From: Pandoraea fibrosis
Lineage (GTDB): Bacteria; Pseudomonadota; Gammaproteobacteria; Burkholderiales; Burkholderiaceae
Direction: 5' to 3'
DNA length: 64,000 nt
NCBI RefSeq assembly: GCF_000807775.2
Contig: NZ_CP047385.1
Coordinates: forward strand, 1,922,001 to 1,986,000
Part shown: positions 8,222 through 16,921 of the stretch, piece after piece
Layout: each line of letters starts with the position of its first letter
How positions within the stretch are numbered: the stretch's first letter is position 1
Position numbers and translations under genes: made by a program
Notes under the pieces: generated by a model
What the model was told of the DNA's origin: nothing
The model's input: only the letters and a program-made list of their open reading frames with translations
The model's database searches: none

Positions 8222-9235
8222 ATGCAAGTTCATGTGCAGCCGCTTGGCGAGCGCCTCGACGTCGTGCCCGGCGACAATCTGCTGAAAGCGCTGACCGATC
8301 GCCAGATCCCGATTTCGTACAGTTGCCTGTCCGGGCGCTGCGGCACCTGCCGCTGCCGGGTGATTTCCGGCGATGTTCAAGAGGCCGACGGTGTCGAATA
8401 TCGCCATCACGACGACGGCACGGACCCCACGCGCTATGTGCTCGCCTGCCAGTCCACGGTGCAAGGTGACTGCGAAATCGAGCTGCCGGAGATGGATGAA
8501 GTCGTCGTGCATCCGGCCAGGATTCTCAAGGCGACCGTGCTCGCGATCGAACCGCTCACGCACGACGTCAAGCGTCTGTTGCTCAAGCCCGCGAAGCCGC
8601 TCAGTTTTTCTCCCGGTCAGTACGCCACGCTGCAATTCACACCCGCGCACATCCGTCCCTATTCGATGGCCGGACTCGACGCCGACGATACGCTCGAATT
8701 CCATATCCGCCGGGTGCCGGGCGGCGCTGTGACCGGCTATGTCGACGAACAACTCAAGGTTGGCGATGCCGTGCGGGTGTCGGGGCCGCTTGGCACTTCC
8801 TATCTGCGGACACGTCACGAGGGACCGATGCTTTGCGTAGCCGGCGGCACCGGGCTCGCGCCGGTGCTGTCGATCGTGCGTGGAGCACTCGCCCGTGGCA
8901 TGCGTAATCCGATCCACCTCTATGTCGGTGCGCGTTCGCCGGCAGACGTGTACGGCCTCGCGTGGTTGCGCGAACTCGCGTCGCACCACGACGGTATTCG
9001 TTTGCATGTCGTGACGACCACCGACGCGCCGGGGCGGGCGGACGATGCGTTCCGGCTCGGTCATGTCACCGACGCACTCGCCGCCGACCACACCGGGGCA
9101 GAGGCGCTTGCCGGCTGGCGCGCGTACCTGTGCGGCGCGCCGCCGATGGTCGACGCGGCCACGCGGCTACTGCGCGCGCGCGGCATCGATGGCGCGCATA
9201 TCTACGCCGACGCGTTCTACGCCAAGGCCGCGTGA
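8222..9235 (+). CDS. nagAa: Ferredoxin reductase of the salicylate 5-hydroxylase system (NagAa-like)
   Basis: A 337-residue electron-transfer protein. Residues 1-90 are a plant-type 2Fe-2S domain (SCLSGRCGTCRCRV, last ligand in LACQS). Then come the FAD domain (RPYSMAG near residue 140) and the NAD domain (VAGGTGLAPVLSIV, CGAPPMVDAA). It passes electrons from NAD(P)H to the Rieske ferredoxin at 11076. ATG 8222 has GGAG 11 nt upstream. It is the first of four co-directional genes in the order reductase, alpha, beta, ferredoxin, the order of nagAa-G-H-Ab in Ralstonia sp. U2. Confidence 0.88.
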   Translation: MQVHVQPLGERLDVVPGDNLLKALTDRQIPISYSCLSGRCGTCRCRVISGDVQEADGVEYRHHDDGTDPTRYVLACQSTVQGDCEIELPEMDEVVVHPARILKATVLAIEPLTHDVKRLLLKPAKPLSFSPGQYATLQFTPAHIRPYSMAGLDADDTLEFHIRRVPGGAVTGYVDEQLKVGDAVRVSGPLGTSYLRTRHEGPMLCVAGGTGLAPVLSIVRGALARGMRNPIHLYVGARSPADVYGLAWLRELASHHDGIRLHVVTTTDAPGRADDAFRLGHVTDALAADHTGAEALAGWRAYLCGAPPMVDAATRLLRARGIDGAHIYADAFYAKAA

Positions 9236-9289
9236 CGAACCTATTGCCCGCATTCCTAGCATTTCCAGCATTCCCCTCAGGAGACGATC

Positions 9290-10576
9290 GTGAGTACAAC
9301 CCCGCAGACCGGCTTCGATCCGGCGCATTCCGCCGGCGCTCAGCCGTCGGAGCTTTGGCCCAACGAGGGCTCGAGCCGGATTCCGTTTCGCGTCTATACC
9401 GACGAGCAACTCTATCGGCGCGAACTTGACGAGTGCTTCTACCGCCGGCATTGGAACTACGTCGGACTGGAAGCCGAAGTGCCAAACCCGGGAGATTTCA
9501 AGCGCACGGTGATCGGTGAGCGCTCCGTCATCGTGACGCGCGATGCGTCCGGCGAAATCAATGTGGTCGAGAACGTCTGCGCGCATCGCGGCATGAAGTT
9601 CTGCCGCGAAAAACGCGGTAATCGCACGGACTTCCATTGCCCGTATCACCAGTGGAACTACGACCTCAAGGGCAATCTGCAAGGGGTACCGTTCCGTCGC
9701 GGGGTGAAGCAGGACGGCAAGGTCAACGGGGGGATGCCGAAGGACTTCAGGCCGGAGGATCACGGCCTGACCCAACTGAAGGTCGCCACCCGCGGTGGGG
9801 TGATCTTTGCGTCGTTCGATCACGACGTCGAGTCGCTCGAAGACTTTCTCGGGCCGGAGATCTGCGCGTACTTCGACCGCCTGTTCGACGGCCGCAAGCT
9901 CAAGCTCCTCGGCTACAACAAGCAGCGCATTCCGGGCAACTGGAAGCTGATGCAGGAGAACATCAAGGACCCCTATCACCCGGGCTTGCTCCACACCTGG
10001 TTCGTCACCTTCGGGTTATGGCGTGCGGATAACAAATCGCGTCTGGTGATGGACGCGCACGGCCGTCACGCCGCGATGATCTCCACGCGCGGACAGGGCG
10101 GTGGCGGAGAGGTCACGTCGGGCGTGTCGAGCTTCAAGGCGTCGATGTCGCTGAACGACATGCGCTTTCTCGACATCGTGCAGGAAGACTGGTGGAAAGG
10201 GCCGACGGCCGTCCTCATGACACTCTTCCCCAGCGTGATCCTGCAACAGCAGGTCAACTCCGTGTCGACGCGTCACATCCAGCCGCGCGGTCCCGATTCG
10301 TTCGATTTCGTCTGGACGCATTTCGGTTTCGAAGACGACACCGAAGAGATGACGCAGCGCCGTTTGCGCCAGGCAAATCTGTTCGGCCCGGCCGGTTTCG
10401 TGTCGGCGGACGACGGTGAGGCGATCGAGTGCTCGCAGGAGGGATTCACGCAAAAACCGTGGCACCGCGTGATCGCCGAGTTGGGCGGCACCGGGGTGGA
10501 AAACACCGAGCACATGGTGACGGAGACCTTGATTCGCGGCATGTACGCCTATTGGCGCCGCGTCATGGGCGTTTGA
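9290..10576 (+). CDS. nagG: Salicylate 5-hydroxylase large (alpha) subunit, Rieske non-heme iron oxygenase
   Basis: A 428-residue oxygenase alpha subunit. The Rieske 2Fe-2S ligands lie in CAHRGMKFC and CPYHQWNY (about residues 100 and 120). The mononuclear iron site is in ENIKDPYHPGLLH. Long stretches, for example NPGDFKRTVIGERSVIV and GVPFRRGVKQDGKVNGG, agree with NagG as I remember it. The expected reaction is hydroxylation of salicylate to gentisate. It begins with GTG at 9290, with AGGAG 6-10 nt upstream. Related enzymes act on anthranilate or other benzoates, so substrate is inferred from resemblance and the NahR-type regulator. Confidence 0.88.
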   Translation: MSTTPQTGFDPAHSAGAQPSELWPNEGSSRIPFRVYTDEQLYRRELDECFYRRHWNYVGLEAEVPNPGDFKRTVIGERSVIVTRDASGEINVVENVCAHRGMKFCREKRGNRTDFHCPYHQWNYDLKGNLQGVPFRRGVKQDGKVNGGMPKDFRPEDHGLTQLKVATRGGVIFASFDHDVESLEDFLGPEICAYFDRLFDGRKLKLLGYNKQRIPGNWKLMQENIKDPYHPGLLHTWFVTFGLWRADNKSRLVMDAHGRHAAMISTRGQGGGGEVTSGVSSFKASMSLNDMRFLDIVQEDWWKGPTAVLMTLFPSVILQQQVNSVSTRHIQPRGPDSFDFVWTHFGFEDDTEEMTQRRLRQANLFGPAGFVSADDGEAIECSQEGFTQKPWHRVIAELGGTGVENTEHMVTETLIRGMYAYWRRVMGV

Positions 10577-10588
10577 GGAGACGACACG

Positions 10589-11062
10589 ATGGTGGATTTT
10601 GCAACATTTCAGGCGGTGGTCGAACTCAATGCCGCCTATGCGGCAGCACTCGATACCCAGCAATGGGATGCCTGGCCCGAGTTCTTCCTCGACGCGTGCG
10701 TCTACCGCATTCAGCCGCGCGAGAACTTCGAGATGGGGCTGCCGCTGGCCACACTGTCGTTCGAAAGCCGGGGCATGCTGCGCGATCGCATCTACGGCAT
10801 TCGCGACACGCTATTTCATGACCCGTACTACCAGCGCCATGTGATCGGATTGCCGTCGATCCGTCGGCTCGACGACGACACGCTGCACGTCGAAGCCAAC
10901 TACGCAGTGTTTCGCACCAAACCGGATCAACTGACCGACATTCTCTCGGTCGGGCGCTATCTGGACATCCTCAAACGAACCGACGACGGATGGAAGTTCG
11001 CGTCACGCCAATGCATTTTCGACAGCGAGATGATTCCCAACTCGCTGATCTACCCGATCTGA
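10589..11062 (+). CDS. nagH: Salicylate 5-hydroxylase small (beta) subunit
   Basis: A 157-residue beta subunit of a ring-hydroxylating oxygenase, with an SnoaL/NTF2-like cone fold. Typical segments are LNAAYAAALDTQQWDAWPEF at the start, the tyrosine-rich centre (FHDPYYQRHVIGLPSI) and the end DSEMIPNSLIYPI. It has no catalytic residues; it holds the hexamer or trimer together. It begins 12 nt after nagG with GAGGAG in front, so translation is coupled to the alpha subunit. Confidence 0.87.
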   Translation: MVDFATFQAVVELNAAYAAALDTQQWDAWPEFFLDACVYRIQPRENFEMGLPLATLSFESRGMLRDRIYGIRDTLFHDPYYQRHVIGLPSIRRLDDDTLHVEANYAVFRTKPDQLTDILSVGRYLDILKRTDDGWKFASRQCIFDSEMIPNSLIYPI

Positions 11063-11075
11063 AGCGAGGGACATC

Positions 11076-11390
11076 ATGAGCAGTAACTGGATTGAGGCGA
11101 CGTCGCGCGACGCGATTCCCGAGGACGACGTGATCGGCCTGATTGTGGGCGGACGGGACATCGCCTTGTATGGCGTGGACGGCGAGGTGTTTGCGACCGA
11201 TAACGTGTGCACTCACGGGAACGCGCGCCTGTGCGACGGATTCCTGGATGGGCATGAGATCGAGTGCCCGTTGCATCAGGGCAAATTCGACGTCCGGACG
11301 GGAGCCGCCCTGTGCGCGCCGCTCATCGAGGCTGTGAGAACCTATCCGATCCGCATCGAAGCCGACAAGGTCTACGTCGATCTGGGCTGA
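11076..11390 (+). CDS. nagAb: Rieske-type ferredoxin of the hydroxylase system (NagAb-like)
   Basis: A 104-residue Rieske ferredoxin. The cluster ligands are in CTHGNARLCDGF and CPLHQGKFDVRTG. It carries electrons from the reductase at 8222 to the NagGH oxygenase. It starts 13 nt after nagH with a GAGGG ribosome-binding site. It is the last gene of the operon. No gentisate-ring-cleavage gene follows. Confidence 0.87.
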   Translation: MSSNWIEATSRDAIPEDDVIGLIVGGRDIALYGVDGEVFATDNVCTHGNARLCDGFLDGHEIECPLHQGKFDVRTGAALCAPLIEAVRTYPIRIEADKVYVDLG

Positions 11391-11901
11391 GTGTCGCCAC
11401 ATTAGGGGGAAGTGTCCAAACGGGCTGCCTGCGGGCGGCCCGTCGCATTTTGCCGACAGGCAACGCCCACGGGGGGGCGCGGCCCGGAAGACGTTCCCTC
11501 GGGCATGAGGGGCAAACGGAGCGCACGGATCATTTGTGCGATTCTTGAAACAAGTGGTTTTTTTGCCGGTTCGCAAGCGGCGTCGATTTCGCTTTCGGAT
11601 TCGTTAAAAGCCTATTAATTTCCGATGCTTGGCGAATGACTTCGGCATGCCGGTTGACCGGGCGGCTGCGTAGGAATACTTAGTCAATTCGGATAATTGC
11701 GTAATTGGTTTCCGCAACCGAGAGTGTCAGAGGGAGTATTTTAATAACTGAGTGGAATATTGCGGTGATTGAAACTTTATAAGAAATTAAACGCAGTTAA
11801 ATTCCGGGAAGCTTCGCGCATGGAGTGGAAAGTTGCGTTCGATTTTGCATTCAAAAACGGATCCAAAATGTTTCACTATGGTGCGCGCATTGCTGCGGTG
11901 C
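11391..11901. other. Gene-free region after the nag operon
   Basis: About 510 bp with no supported gene. The first 180 bp are GC-rich; from about 11570 the sequence becomes clearly AT-rich (for example ATTTTAATAACTGAG), unlike the surrounding coding DNA. I saw no good terminator for the nag operon, no RNA gene and no transposase remnant. Confidence 0.6.
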
Positions 11902-11929
11902 AATAAAAAACCCGGCCGAAGCCGGGTTT
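11902..11929 (-). terminator. Intrinsic terminator of the cold-shock gene
   Basis: On the minus strand AAACCCGGC / GCCGGGTTT with a TTCG tetraloop is followed by TTTTTTATT. It starts 24 nt past the stop codon of the cold-shock gene. Confidence 0.88.
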
Positions 11930-11953
11930 CCAATGCATCGAACGGCGCTACTC

Positions 11954-12160
11954 TCAGGCAGCAGCCTGGATGTTCGAAGCCTGCTTGCCCTTCGGGCCTT
12001 GAACGACCTCGAACTGCACCTTCTGACCTTCCTTGAGGGTCTTGAACCCGTTCATCTGGATCGCCGAGAAGTGAGCGAACAGATCTTCGCCACCCTCATC
12101 CGGCGTGATGAAACCAAAACCCTTGGCGTCGTTAAACCATTTGACCGTACCGGTTGCCAT
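11954..12160 (-). CDS. Cold-shock domain protein (CspA family)
   Basis: A 67-residue single cold-shock domain. RNP1 is KGFGFITP and RNP2 is LFAHFSAI; the start [14 protein letters not shown] is nearly invariant in the family. It binds single-stranded RNA and DNA and melts RNA secondary structure. The ATG at 12160 is set by homology and by AGGGGAAG just upstream; the longer open frame to 12301 is the untranslated leader. The leader of about 140 nt from the predicted promoter (12306-12335) is typical of cold-inducible csp mRNAs, so expression may be temperature controlled, though many homologues are constitutive. Confidence 0.95.
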   Translation of the reverse strand: MATGTVKWFNDAKGFGFITPDEGGEDLFAHFSAIQMNGFKTLKEGQKVQFEVVQGPKGKQASNIQAAA

Positions 12161-12305
12161 ACAAACTTCCCCTAAACAATTACGACTACTACATATCACC
12201 GCAACAACGAGCACATCTGAAAAACCCGCCGGCTGGCGGCGGCTTCTTAGGCTCACCCAGGCATCTTTTCTTTTAAAACACTTATAGAGGAAAAGCGCCA
12301 CGATG

Positions 12306-12335
12306 ATTGTTTTCGCTAACTGCCAATAGTGTCAA
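12306..12335 (-). promoter_or_regulatory. Predicted sigma-70 promoter of the cold-shock gene with long 5' leader
   Basis: On the minus strand TTGACA (12335-12330), an 18-nt spacer, then AACAAT (12311-12306). Transcription from here gives a leader of about 140 nt before the ATG at 12160, close to the 159 nt of E. coli cspA. Confidence 0.5.
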
Positions 12336-12603
12336 GCCCTTTTTGAGTGATAGAAGTTGTGTTCGATCAGGTTTTACCCTTATATCTCGGAGGGTATAAG
12401 GGGTGCAGAGACACGCTCTTGAAATTTGGGTTAAGCTGACTCATATGGGTGTGGCACCCCCGGTGGTCGGGGCTGCAGCGCCTTGCTGGACAACGCACGC
12501 GCTGATGAGAACGAGTGTTGGCATTCCGGTGGAGAACCGGACGGCAGGCGGCAATAGGGGCTCCGATTGCTTCCTGTACCCGGGAGTTGTTTAGAATCCA
12601 CGT
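12336..12603. other. Intergenic region upstream of clpS with an inverted repeat
   Basis: No gene here. The clearest structure is CCCTTATA (12377-12384), 10 nt, TATAAGGG (12395-12402), a perfect 8-bp inverted repeat that could be an operator or RNA hairpin for either the cold-shock gene or clpS. A weak promoter candidate for clpS is TTGAAA near 12419. Confidence 0.45.
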
Positions 12604-12918
12604 ATGGCAACCTTACCGACAACGCATGACGACACCGTACAGGAGCGGCAAGAGCAACAGCTCAAGCCGCCATCGATGTACAAGGTGGTACTGTTGAACG
12701 ACGATTTCACCCCGATGGAGTTCGTGGTGATGGTCATTCAGGAATATTTTAATAAGGACCGGGAGTCTGCAACGCAGATCATGCTCAAGGTTCACCGTGA
12801 GGGCAGGGGAGTTTGTGGGGTCTTTACGCGCGATGTCGCGGCGACCAAAGTTGAGCAAGTTGTTAGCCATGCAAGGCAGTCCGGGCACCCGCTGCAGTGC
12901 GTGATGGAGGAAGCATGA
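12604..12918 (+). CDS. clpS: ATP-dependent Clp protease adaptor ClpS
   Basis: A 104-residue ClpS. It has the N-end-rule binding core [20 protein letters not shown] and the helix with [20 protein letters not shown]. ClpS binds N-degron substrates and docks on the ClpA N-domain to hand them to ClpAP. The last codons overlap the clpA start by 4 nt (ATGA), so the two are translationally coupled. The unstructured N-terminus (residues 1-22) is the segment that in E. coli inserts into the ClpA pore. Confidence 0.95.
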   Translation: MATLPTTHDDTVQERQEQQLKPPSMYKVVLLNDDFTPMEFVVMVIQEYFNKDRESATQIMLKVHREGRGVCGVFTRDVAATKVEQVVSHARQSGHPLQCVMEEA

Positions 12919-15212
12919 TTGCCCAGGAATTGGAAGTCAGCCTGCACATGGCGTTTATGGAAGCGCGCCAGGCGCGACACGAATTCATTACGGTCGAGCA
13001 CCTGTTGCTCGCCCTTTTGGATAACCCGACCGCTGCCGAGGTGTTGCGCGCCTGCGCGGCAAATCTCGACGATTTGCGGCAGAACCTGCGCAACTTCATC
13101 GCCGACAATACGCCGACGGTGCCGGGGAGCGACGAGGTCGACACACAGCCCACGCTCGGTTTCCAGCGCGTGATTCAACGCGCCATCATGCACGTGCAAT
13201 CCACTTCCAACGGTAAGAAGGAAGTCACGGGTGCGAACGTGCTGGTCGCCATCTTCGGCGAGAAGGACTCTCACGCCGTCTATTACCTGCAACAGCAGGG
13301 CGTGACGCGTCTGGATGTCGTCAATTTCATCTCCCACGGCATTACCAAAACCGGCGCGGCCGGCGAGTCGGCCAAGGCCGGCGAGGGGAGCGTGGAAGGC
13401 GAAGAGGGCGCCAACACCAAGGAAAGCCCGCTCGCGCAATACACCCAGAACCTTAACCAGATGGCGCGTGACGGCAAGATCGATCCGCTCATCGGGCGCG
13501 AATCGGAAGTCGAGCGCGTGGTGCAGGTGCTGTGCCGCCGTCGCAAGAACAATCCGCTGCTCGTCGGCGAAGCCGGGGTGGGCAAGACGGCCATCGCCGA
13601 AGGCCTTGCCTGGCGTGTCACGCGCGGCGAAGTGCCCGAGATTCTGCAGGACGCCACGGTCTATTCGCTGGACATGGGCGCGCTGCTCGCCGGCACCAAA
13701 TATCGCGGCGACTTCGAGCAACGCCTGAAGGCCGTGCTCAAGGAACTCAAGGAGCGCAACAACGCGATCCTGTTCATCGACGAAATTCACACGCTGATCG
13801 GCGCGGGCGCCGCGTCGGGTGGCACGCTCGATGCCTCGAACCTGCTCAAGCCGGCGTTGTCGTCGGGGCAGCTCAAGTGCATTGGCGCGACGACCTTCAC
13901 CGAGTATCGCGGCATCTTCGAAAAGGATGCGGCCCTGTCACGCCGTTTCCAGAAGATCGACGTGAACGAGCCGACCGTCGAGCAGACGGTGCAGATCCTG
14001 CGTGGCCTGAAGTCGCGTTTCGAAGAGCACCACGGTGTGAAGTATTCGTCGAGCGCACTCTCGGCGGCTGCCGAACTGTCGGCGAAGTTCATTACCGACC
14101 GCCATCTGCCTGACAAGGCCATCGACGTGATCGATGAAGCCGGTGCCGCTCAGCGCATTCTGCCGAAGTCCAAGCAGAAGAAGACGATCGGCAAGGGCGA
14201 GATCGAAGAGATCGTGTCGAAGATTGCACGTATTCCGGCACAAAGCGTGTCGGCGGACGACCGCGGCAAGCTTCAGACCCTCGACCGCGACCTCAAGAGC
14301 GTGGTGTTCGGACAAGACCCCGCTATCGACGCGCTGTCGGCGGCGATCAAGATGTCGCGTGCCGGGCTGGGCAAGACGGACAAGCCGATCGGTGCGTTCC
14401 TCTTCTCCGGTCCCACCGGTGTGGGCAAGACCGAAGTGGCCAAGCAGCTCGCCTTTACGCTCGGCATCGAACTGATTCGGTTCGACATGTCGGAGTACAT
14501 GGAGCGTCACGCGGTGAGCCGTCTGATTGGCGCGCCGCCGGGCTACGTCGGCTTCGATCAGGGTGGTTTGTTGACCGAGGCGATTACGAAGAAGCCGCAC
14601 TGCGTGCTGCTGCTCGACGAAATCGAGAAGGCGCATCCGGATATCTTCAACGTGCTGCTCCAGGTGATGGATCACGGCACGCTGACGGACAACAACGGTC
14701 GCAAGGCAGACTTCCGCAACGTCATCATCATCATGACGACGAACGCGGGTGCCGAGACGATCAACCGTGCGAGCATCGGGTTCACGAACGAGCGTCAGGC
14801 CGGCGATGAAATGGCCGACATCAAGCGCATGTTCACGCCGGAGTTCCGCAACCGTCTCGACTCGATCATCAGCTTCAAGCCGCTCGACGAGCAGATCATC
14901 CTGCGCGTGGTCGACAAGTTCCTCATCCAGTTGGAAGATCAACTGCACGAGAAGAAAGTCGAAGTGGTCTTCACCGACAAGCTTCGCACCTATCTCTCGA
15001 AGAAGGGCTTCGATCCGCTCATGGGCGCGCGTCCGATGCAGCGTCTGATTCAGGACACGATCCGTCGTGCCCTGGCCGACGAATTGCTGTTCGGTCGTCT
15101 GACCAGCGGTGGCCGCGTCACGGTGGACCTGGACGAGCACGATCAGGTGCAACTGTCCTTCCCCGAGGATGGCAACACCCGTGCACAGCCGGAAGCTGCC
15201 GAAGTCGAATAG
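12915..15212 (+). CDS. clpA: ATP-dependent Clp protease ATP-binding subunit ClpA
   Basis: A 765-residue Hsp100 unfoldase (E. coli ClpA is 758). Order: N-domain with the paired Clp repeats (residues 1-145), an acidic linker ([14 protein letters not shown]), AAA+ module 1 (Walker [10 protein letters not shown], Walker B ILFIDEIH), AAA+ module 2 (Walker [10 protein letters not shown], Walker [15 protein letters not shown]) and a C-terminal D2-small domain. There is no middle coiled-coil, so it is ClpA and not ClpB. It unfolds proteins for ClpP. The ATG at 12915 overlaps the clpS stop; the ATG-like codon at 12897 lies within clpS and is not used. Confidence 0.96.
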   Translation: MIAQELEVSLHMAFMEARQARHEFITVEHLLLALLDNPTAAEVLRACAANLDDLRQNLRNFIADNTPTVPGSDEVDTQPTLGFQRVIQRAIMHVQSTSNGKKEVTGANVLVAIFGEKDSHAVYYLQQQGVTRLDVVNFISHGITKTGAAGESAKAGEGSVEGEEGANTKESPLAQYTQNLNQMARDGKIDPLIGRESEVERVVQVLCRRRKNNPLLVGEAGVGKTAIAEGLAWRVTRGEVPEILQDATVYSLDMGALLAGTKYRGDFEQRLKAVLKELKERNNAILFIDEIHTLIGAGAASGGTLDASNLLKPALSSGQLKCIGATTFTEYRGIFEKDAALSRRFQKIDVNEPTVEQTVQILRGLKSRFEEHHGVKYSSSALSAAAELSAKFITDRHLPDKAIDVIDEAGAAQRILPKSKQKKTIGKGEIEEIVSKIARIPAQSVSADDRGKLQTLDRDLKSVVFGQDPAIDALSAAIKMSRAGLGKTDKPIGAFLFSGPTGVGKTEVAKQLAFTLGIELIRFDMSEYMERHAVSRLIGAPPGYVGFDQGGLLTEAITKKPHCVLLLDEIEKAHPDIFNVLLQVMDHGTLTDNNGRKADFRNVIIIMTTNAGAETINRASIGFTNERQAGDEMADIKRMFTPEFRNRLDSIISFKPLDEQIILRVVDKFLIQLEDQLHEKKVEVVFTDKLRTYLSKKGFDPLMGARPMQRLIQDTIRRALADELLFGRLTSGGRVTVDLDEHDQVQLSFPEDGNTRAQPEAAEVE

Positions 15213-15244
15213 TCCGAAGCGTCGGCAAGGTCTCTTGCCGCAAT

Positions 15245-15275
15245 AAAAAAGCGCCGCTTCATGCGGCGCTTTTTT
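15245..15275. terminator. Bidirectional intrinsic terminator between clpA and dut
   Basis: AAAAAAGCGCCGC, 5 nt, GCGGCGCTTTTTT: a symmetric 7-bp GC stem flanked by six A and six T, so it can end transcripts from both clpA (plus) and dut (minus). Confidence 0.92.
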
Positions 15276-15308
15276 CATGACGGCTTGCGATGATGCCGTT
15301 GCGTGATG

Positions 15309-15755
15309 TCAGTGCTTGCCGGTGCTGCCGAATCCCCCCGCACCGCGATCGCTTTCGGGGAATTCATCCACGAGATTGAACTCTGCCTGCACGACCGGCA
15401 CGATCACCAGTTGTGCGAGACGCTCGAACGGATTGAGTACGAACGGTTCGTTGCCGCGATTCCAGGTCGAGACCATCAATTGCCCCTGATAATCCGAATC
15501 GATCAGCCCGACCAGATTGCCCAACACGATGCCGTGCTTATGGCCGAGGCCCGAGCGCGGCAGGATCAGTGCGGCGTAGCCCGAATCGGCCAGATGGATG
15601 GCCAGGCCGGTGGGGACGAGCACGGTCTGGCCCGGTGCGATGGTCAGCGGTGCATCGAGACACGCGCGCAGGTCGAGTCCGGCGCTGCCCGGCGTGGCGT
15701 AGGCGGGCAACTGCGAGCGCAGGCGTTCGTCGAGAATCTTGACGTCGAGTTTCAT
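15309..15755 (-). CDS. dut: Deoxyuridine 5'-triphosphate nucleotidohydrolase (dUTPase)
   Basis: A 148-residue trimeric dUTPase. The five family motifs are visible: GSAGLDLRA (1), [16 protein letters not shown] (2), [11 protein letters not shown] (3), [12 protein letters not shown] (4) and the C-terminal [10 protein letters not shown] (5), which folds over the active site. It hydrolyses dUTP to dUMP, keeping uracil out of DNA and feeding dTMP synthesis. The ATG at 15755 fits the family start MKLDVKIL. It is the last gene of the ribF-ileS-lspA-coaBC-(insert)-dut run. Confidence 0.95.
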   Translation of the reverse strand: MKLDVKILDERLRSQLPAYATPGSAGLDLRACLDAPLTIAPGQTVLVPTGLAIHLADSGYAALILPRSGLGHKHGIVLGNLVGLIDSDYQGQLMVSTWNRGNEPFVLNPFERLAQLVIVPVVQAEFNLVDEFPESDRGAGGFGSTGKH

Positions 15756-15826
15756 GGCGTTATGGCGTTGGATAGGGCGGAATCGGTCGAAAATTCGGTC
15801 GGGGAAGCAGGCAGCTCGACGCTCGC

Positions 15827-16867
15827 TCAATGGCTGTCGGCGGCGCGCAGCGAAAACGCCTGCGCGAGCAATTCGTGAGAACGCAAACGGGCTCGGTAGC
15901 TGCCGGCCACCGTCAGCACAACGATTTCGTCGGCCTCGAACTGCTCCTGCAATTCCATCACGCGCGCGGTGACGCGCTCCGGGGTGCCGATGATACTACG
16001 CGGCTTCTCGCGCGCGATGACGGACAACTCCCGGTCGCGATATTGCGGCTTCGCCTCGGCCCCTTGTTCGAGGCTGGGAATCGGCTCGTTCATGCCGTAA
16101 GCCATTTGCACCCGACGCAGATCCACCCCGGCTTCGAGCGCTTCCGCCTCGGCGTCGGTGTCGGCGCAGATGACGAAGAGCGCCACCGAGCAATAAGGCT
16201 TCGCCAGTTGCCCCGGTGTGAAGCGTTCGCGATACGCCTGCGTCACGCGATGACCGTAGTGGGCGTTGATGAAGTGCGCGAAGCAGTAGCGCAGGCCAAG
16301 CTGCGCGGCGAGCAAGCCACCGAACTCACTCGAGCCCAGCACCCACAGCTCGGGGCGCGTTTGCACGGCCGGTTGCAGCAATACCCCACGGTAAGGATGA
16401 TCGTCGGCCAGCGTGTCGTTGAAAAGGCCGGCCAGCTCGGCGACCTGTTGCGGGAAGTGCTCGCCCGCATCGTATGGCCCTTTCGCGACGGCGCGCGCCG
16501 TGCGCATGTCGCCACCGGGGGCGCGTCCGACACCGAGGTCGATGCGATTCGGAAACAGCGCTTCGAGCATCAGAAACTGTTCGGCCAGCTTGAACGGGCT
16601 GTAGTACGGCAGCATCACACCGCCGGATCCGACCCGCAGGCGTTTGGTCACGCTGGCCAGCCGCGCGATCATGACCTCTGGCGCCGGGTTCGCCACACCG
16701 CGCAGACCGTGGTGCTCTGCGCACCAGTAGCGCGTGTAGCCGAGGTCGTCGGCCGCTTGAGCCAGTTCGACGGTTGCCGCAATGGCGTCCGCCACGCTAT
16801 GGCCGTGAATCACGGGCGTTTGATCGAGAATCGACAGCTTGATGCGTGCAGAAGACGTTTGTGCCAT
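15827..16867 (-). CDS. LLM-class flavin-dependent monooxygenase (luciferase-like)
   Basis: A 346-residue protein of the bacterial luciferase-like alkanal monooxygenase superfamily. Segments typical of the YhbW/YceB-like single-component branch are [51 protein letters not shown] and [13 protein letters not shown]. It is expected to use FMNH2 from a separate reductase; the substrate is unknown. A GGAG lies 10 nt before the ATG. With the MFS gene next to it, it interrupts the usual coaBC-dut neighbourhood. Confidence 0.88.
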   Translation of the reverse strand: MAQTSSARIKLSILDQTPVIHGHSVADAIAATVELAQAADDLGYTRYWCAEHHGLRGVANPAPEVMIARLASVTKRLRVGSGGVMLPYYSPFKLAEQFLMLEALFPNRIDLGVGRAPGGDMRTARAVAKGPYDAGEHFPQQVAELAGLFNDTLADDHPYRGVLLQPAVQTRPELWVLGSSEFGGLLAAQLGLRYCFAHFINAHYGHRVTQAYRERFTPGQLAKPYCSVALFVICADTDAEAEALEAGVDLRRVQMAYGMNEPIPSLEQGAEAKPQYRDRELSVIAREKPRSIIGTPERVTARVMELQEQFEADEIVVLTVAGSYRARLRSHELLAQAFSLRAADSH

Positions 16868-16921
16868 GAGTACGATGCTCCAGTTCGACGACCGCGGGCC
16901 CTCGACACACAGTCTTGAAAA

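Noticed and set aside
12897..12914. Earlier clpA start
   Set aside because: The start at 12915 overlaps the clpS stop as in other genomes and matches the conserved N-terminus MIAQELE.
13938..15278. A 446-codon minus-strand open frame opposite clpA
   Set aside because: It runs through the clpA terminator and is antisense to conserved AAA+ motifs.
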